Positions 59,261 through 64,000 of a stretch of DNA of 64,000 nt are shown here, in pieces (the stretch's first letter is position 1; every line of letters begins with the position of its first letter). Source of the stretch: Dreissena polymorpha (taxonomy: Eukaryota; Mollusca; Bivalvia; Myida; Dreissenidae); the NCBI RefSeq assembly GCF_020536995.1, contig NC_068359.1, positions 70,056,610-70,120,609 of the forward strand, read 5' to 3'. The notes under the pieces were generated by a model. That model saw nothing but the letters and a program-made list of their open reading frames with translations. It was not told the DNA's origin and made no database searches. The translations under genes and the position numbers were made by a program.

Positions 59261-59683
59261 CAATAAAAATGGCAAATTCAATAATATCATGAGCATATTT
59301 TCTTAGTTAAATTTGTCACACGTTTACTGAAATTGCAGTAAAACGCGAGTTTTCCGAGAATAGCGTAAAAATGCAGCAATGTTTGTAACGATTCTTACCG
59401 TAACCTCCAATGATGTCGATTATCGCTCTAAATTCGCTCTTACGTTTGTAACTTTTACCCGATTCGCAATCAAAATGGCGTCGTCCATATTTTCCTTCAA
59501 GGTTCGCGAAATCCCGTAACGTGTGAGAACTCGGCAGTGCGTTATATACTTTAAGAACCGACCTGCTTATCTCTGTTATCTACGTCTCTGATGCAATCAA
59601 ATATTTCAGCTGTCCACTATAAACTGATACACAATCACATGTGTCCAGAACATTTTTTCAGAGCGTTAGATTGTGTTTTATTT

Positions 59684-60108
59684 AGAGGGTATAGTCACAT
59701 GACAAACAAAATGGCGACGCCCATACCGAGGCAGGTATTTTTCGTCGTTTTATACCCTGTATTACTTGTATTATTTTTGTATTCCGCTCACTTTCCAGTC
59801 ATATTAGGAAGAAAGTTACTTGCTTTTATTTCATAGTAATATTCGCGCTATATCTCGACTTTACTCGGTGCGAAATTTCTTAGAGGGATGACCTAATTAG
59901 GGCTCCACTATGAAAATGTGCAGGGAGTAAAGTCGAGGTATAAAGCGAATGTAAATACGAAATAAACACTCATCACCTTTTTTCTGATATGGCTGCAAAG
60001 TGGGCGTCATTTAAAAAATAAACAGAAGTGATAAAGGGTATAAAACGGCAAAAATAACCATCTCGGTATGGACGTCGCCATCTTGAATATCACGTAATTA
60101 CGCCCTCT
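59684..60108. repeat. Fold-back element with about 75-bp arms
   Basis: Left AGAGGGTATAGTCACATGAC ... ATGGCGACGCCCATACCGAG and right the diverged complement ending TACGCCCTCT; an inner pair ATATCTCGACTTTACTC/GAGTAAAGTCGAGGTAT lies nearer the centre. Confidence 0.75.
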
Positions 60109-60269
60109 GTTATTGAATCATCGATATTTATAAGTTGAATAATCATAAAACCCAATTTATGACATTTGGCTGTTAACTTTCGCCAGAGAATTTTTTTCAG
60201 AGCGCTATATTGTCGTTTTCGTCGTCCTCCTCCTCTTAACCGACCACTTGTGAATTTTTTGCATTCTTG

Positions 60270-61640
60270 CAGTTTTCTGTTTGGTAAGGGTCGCAAACAG
60301 CATTGCAGGGGTCCAAAGCATCTGAAGCTGCATCGAGAGTATGAACATCATACAGAACATATACAATGGATGATGTTCAATAGCTCTTCAGGCAAAGTAT
60401 TGTTTTGTGTCATGATTGGAATTAACTGGACGTTTTCCTGTGTACATCCCCATTCTGTCGGTTTCATATTATGCGCAATCCCCATCCATACCAAACAGAT
60501 CCACCATCAAGCAGTTGCTAATATTTAATATTTCCTCTACAGACTTTCTTTGAAGGAGGAATGCGCTAGCATATGACTTTATGATATTGGACAGGATTTG
60601 TTAATTTCCGAAAGACTGACTTTTCTCCGATGCCAAAAATCTTTAGAGTAGAATCATTGACGGAGAAAGCACGAACAAAGAGCAACACGTAGCACACTTT
60701 ATCTCATAAATGTTCTTTTGAAAAGTAAAAATTATGCATTTTCTGTTCCTTTGACAGTGAGTTTACATCAGAGCGGAAGTAGATGTTTTAGAGCCCGGTA
60801 AGAGTAATGCAGGAGTAAAAGGAGCAAATATGTTACCTCATCAACCAAGATTGTGGTGCTATGACGGGATCGTTGCATTGTTGCTTACGCGATATCAACG
60901 TCTGCATTCCATGGTGACAAACTTCCGTTACATCCCTATTTAGCCCGAGCTGTGCTAAGCAGAGCAATCTTGCATGCCTTGCTTTCGCAACAAGACAGAA
61001 AGTCATCAGTTTTGCATAAGCTTTTTCTTTATTTGGTACAACTCACACTAAAGTTCGCGCGTTTTTCCTCGTCTTTGGTGTGTGCTGTCTTTGAAAGAAG
61101 GACCGTCTTCGTTACCGTCGAACACCACTCTCGCTTTTCCATAACTCCTTACTGTGAAATCGGCATAAGACTTGGCTATTGCGTTATGTGTATTGCCCGT
61201 TTTGCATGGAAATCGATGGGCCAATCACGTAACAATCTGTTTCAGGAATACAGTTTATCACAGTCTCAATTGATGTATCTGCAGCACGATCTCTAATTGT
61301 CCAAGCGATTTTAGGTATGTCTTCTTTAAGCAGTATGTCTTTGGCTTCAAAGAGGGCAGGAGAATGGGAACTCATTTCGTTCGACAGAATGTCTTCAAGG
61401 GATATATCTCCATATTTTGACACTACCAGGAAACGTTCAAACAGAAGGGCGTGATTTACCGCACGGTCATACGCAATCTTATTAGCGGAGATATTTAAAG
61501 GGTTTTGGCTATGTCTTTTCTCTTGATTTTATATGCAAAGGCCGACTTTCCTTTGATATCTTTTATGATCTTGTTACCATATTTATTATCAGTTGCATCA
61601 GCCTTACCCAACCATTATCCCATTTACAATGTTTCTCATA
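60270..61640 (-). pseudogene. Decayed copy of a multicopy metazoan family with nuclease-like core and Cys-rich tail
   Basis: Minus-strand pieces in order: KIIKDIKGKSAFAYKIKRKD; ALLFERFLVVSKYGDISLED then ILSNEMSSHSPALFEAKDIL and PETDCYVI; IAKSYADFTVRSYGKARVVF; DGPSFKDSTHQRRG; ADVDIA; TTILVDE followed by a Leu-rich strand; MKPTEWGCTQENVQLIPIMT, LPEELLNIIHC and a Cys-rich end. The order and motifs match, from memory, a large uncharacterised family in cnidarians, molluscs and fish in which an ADxDI...GEDTDLL core resembles PIN/FEN1-like nucleases and the C-terminus carries a CxCxxxC-type tail after a PTxWGW motif. The pieces fall in different frames with several stops, so this copy is dead. Whether the family is host or transposon-borne I cannot say. 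The longest open piece is 61184-61423. Confidence 0.6.
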
Positions 61641-61649
61641 GTAGGTTAA

Positions 61650-64000
<2,351 letters not shown>

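Larger units (their letters stand above)
52597..59590. mobile_element. 7.0-kb segment with terminal inverted repeats and 7-bp direct repeat
   Basis: Left end CAGAGACGTAGATAACAGAG continuing ATAAGCAGCTCGG; the right end is its reverse complement with one mismatch in about 33 bp. Both sides are flanked by ATGCAAT (52590-52596 and 59591-59597). This is the arrangement of an inserted DNA transposon. The interior has no recognisable transposase: it holds a hairpin, degenerate molluscan repeats, a 401-bp tandem array and two tRNA-bearing TTAA elements. The superfamily is not assigned; CAGAGA ends would suit hAT-like elements but those make 8-bp duplications. Confidence 0.7.

Noticed and set aside
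60166-61296. Plus frames of 120 and 114 codons
   Set aside because: They lie antisense to the recognisable fragments of the nuclease-like family on the minus strand.

Overview
This is eukaryotic, AT-rich, intron-bearing and repeat-dense DNA, most likely from a bivalve mollusc. Three things point there: secreted Gly/Tyr-rich shematrin-like genes ending in GKKY/KKY; a fold-back repeat (core AAGTGTCGTCCCNGATTAG) that I recall as very abundant in dreissenid mussels; and degenerate molluscan repeats such as the one ending in GTGCTCAGGTGAGC at about 54.7 kb. The species call is inference.

Layout. 1-1.1 kb: the last exon of a plus-strand gene whose first exons lie outside the window. It encodes a six-cysteine, defensin-like segment followed directly by a long Gly-rich tail ending GKKY. 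1.1-14.9 kb: mostly non-coding, with a tRNA-bearing TTAA element (3.1 kb), a (GAT)n tract (5.6 kb), a hairpin (6.5 kb), a Crypton tyrosine-recombinase relic (6.9-7.5 kb) and a 2.9-kb segment between 65-bp inverted repeats (10.96-13.88 kb). 14.9-37.2 kb: an imperfect tandem triplication, each unit carrying one minus-strand two-exon shematrin-like gene (signal-peptide exon plus Gly-rich exon). Copies 1 and 2 are intact (220 and 202 aa); copy 3 is frame-disrupted. A LINE tail (22.7-23.3 kb) sits between units 1 and 2. 37-47 kb: a 44-bp satellite (40.0-42.3 kb), hairpins and another tRNA-bearing element. 47.6-52.5 kb: two inverted decamer arrays enclosing a hAT relic with a nested TTAA MITE. 52.6-59.6 kb: a 7.0-kb segment bounded by about 33-bp inverted repeats and a 7-bp direct repeat, full of tandem repeats and two tRNA-bearing elements. 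59.6-61.7 kb: a fold-back element and a decayed copy of a multicopy metazoan gene family with a nuclease-like core and Cys-rich tail. 61.7-64 kb: nothing recognised.

The host genes that can be supported are the four Gly-rich secreted proteins. Copies 1-3 share a TATA block, signal peptide, phase-1 intron and a fold-back repeat at the same intronic position, so they form one duplicated family, presumably of extracellular (shell, periostracum or byssus) structural proteins. The upstream gene shares the Gly-rich chemistry and C-terminus but adds the cysteine domain. Most of the remaining sequence is transposable-element debris. Because the units are paralogous, several insertions can be read against empty sites inside this same window.
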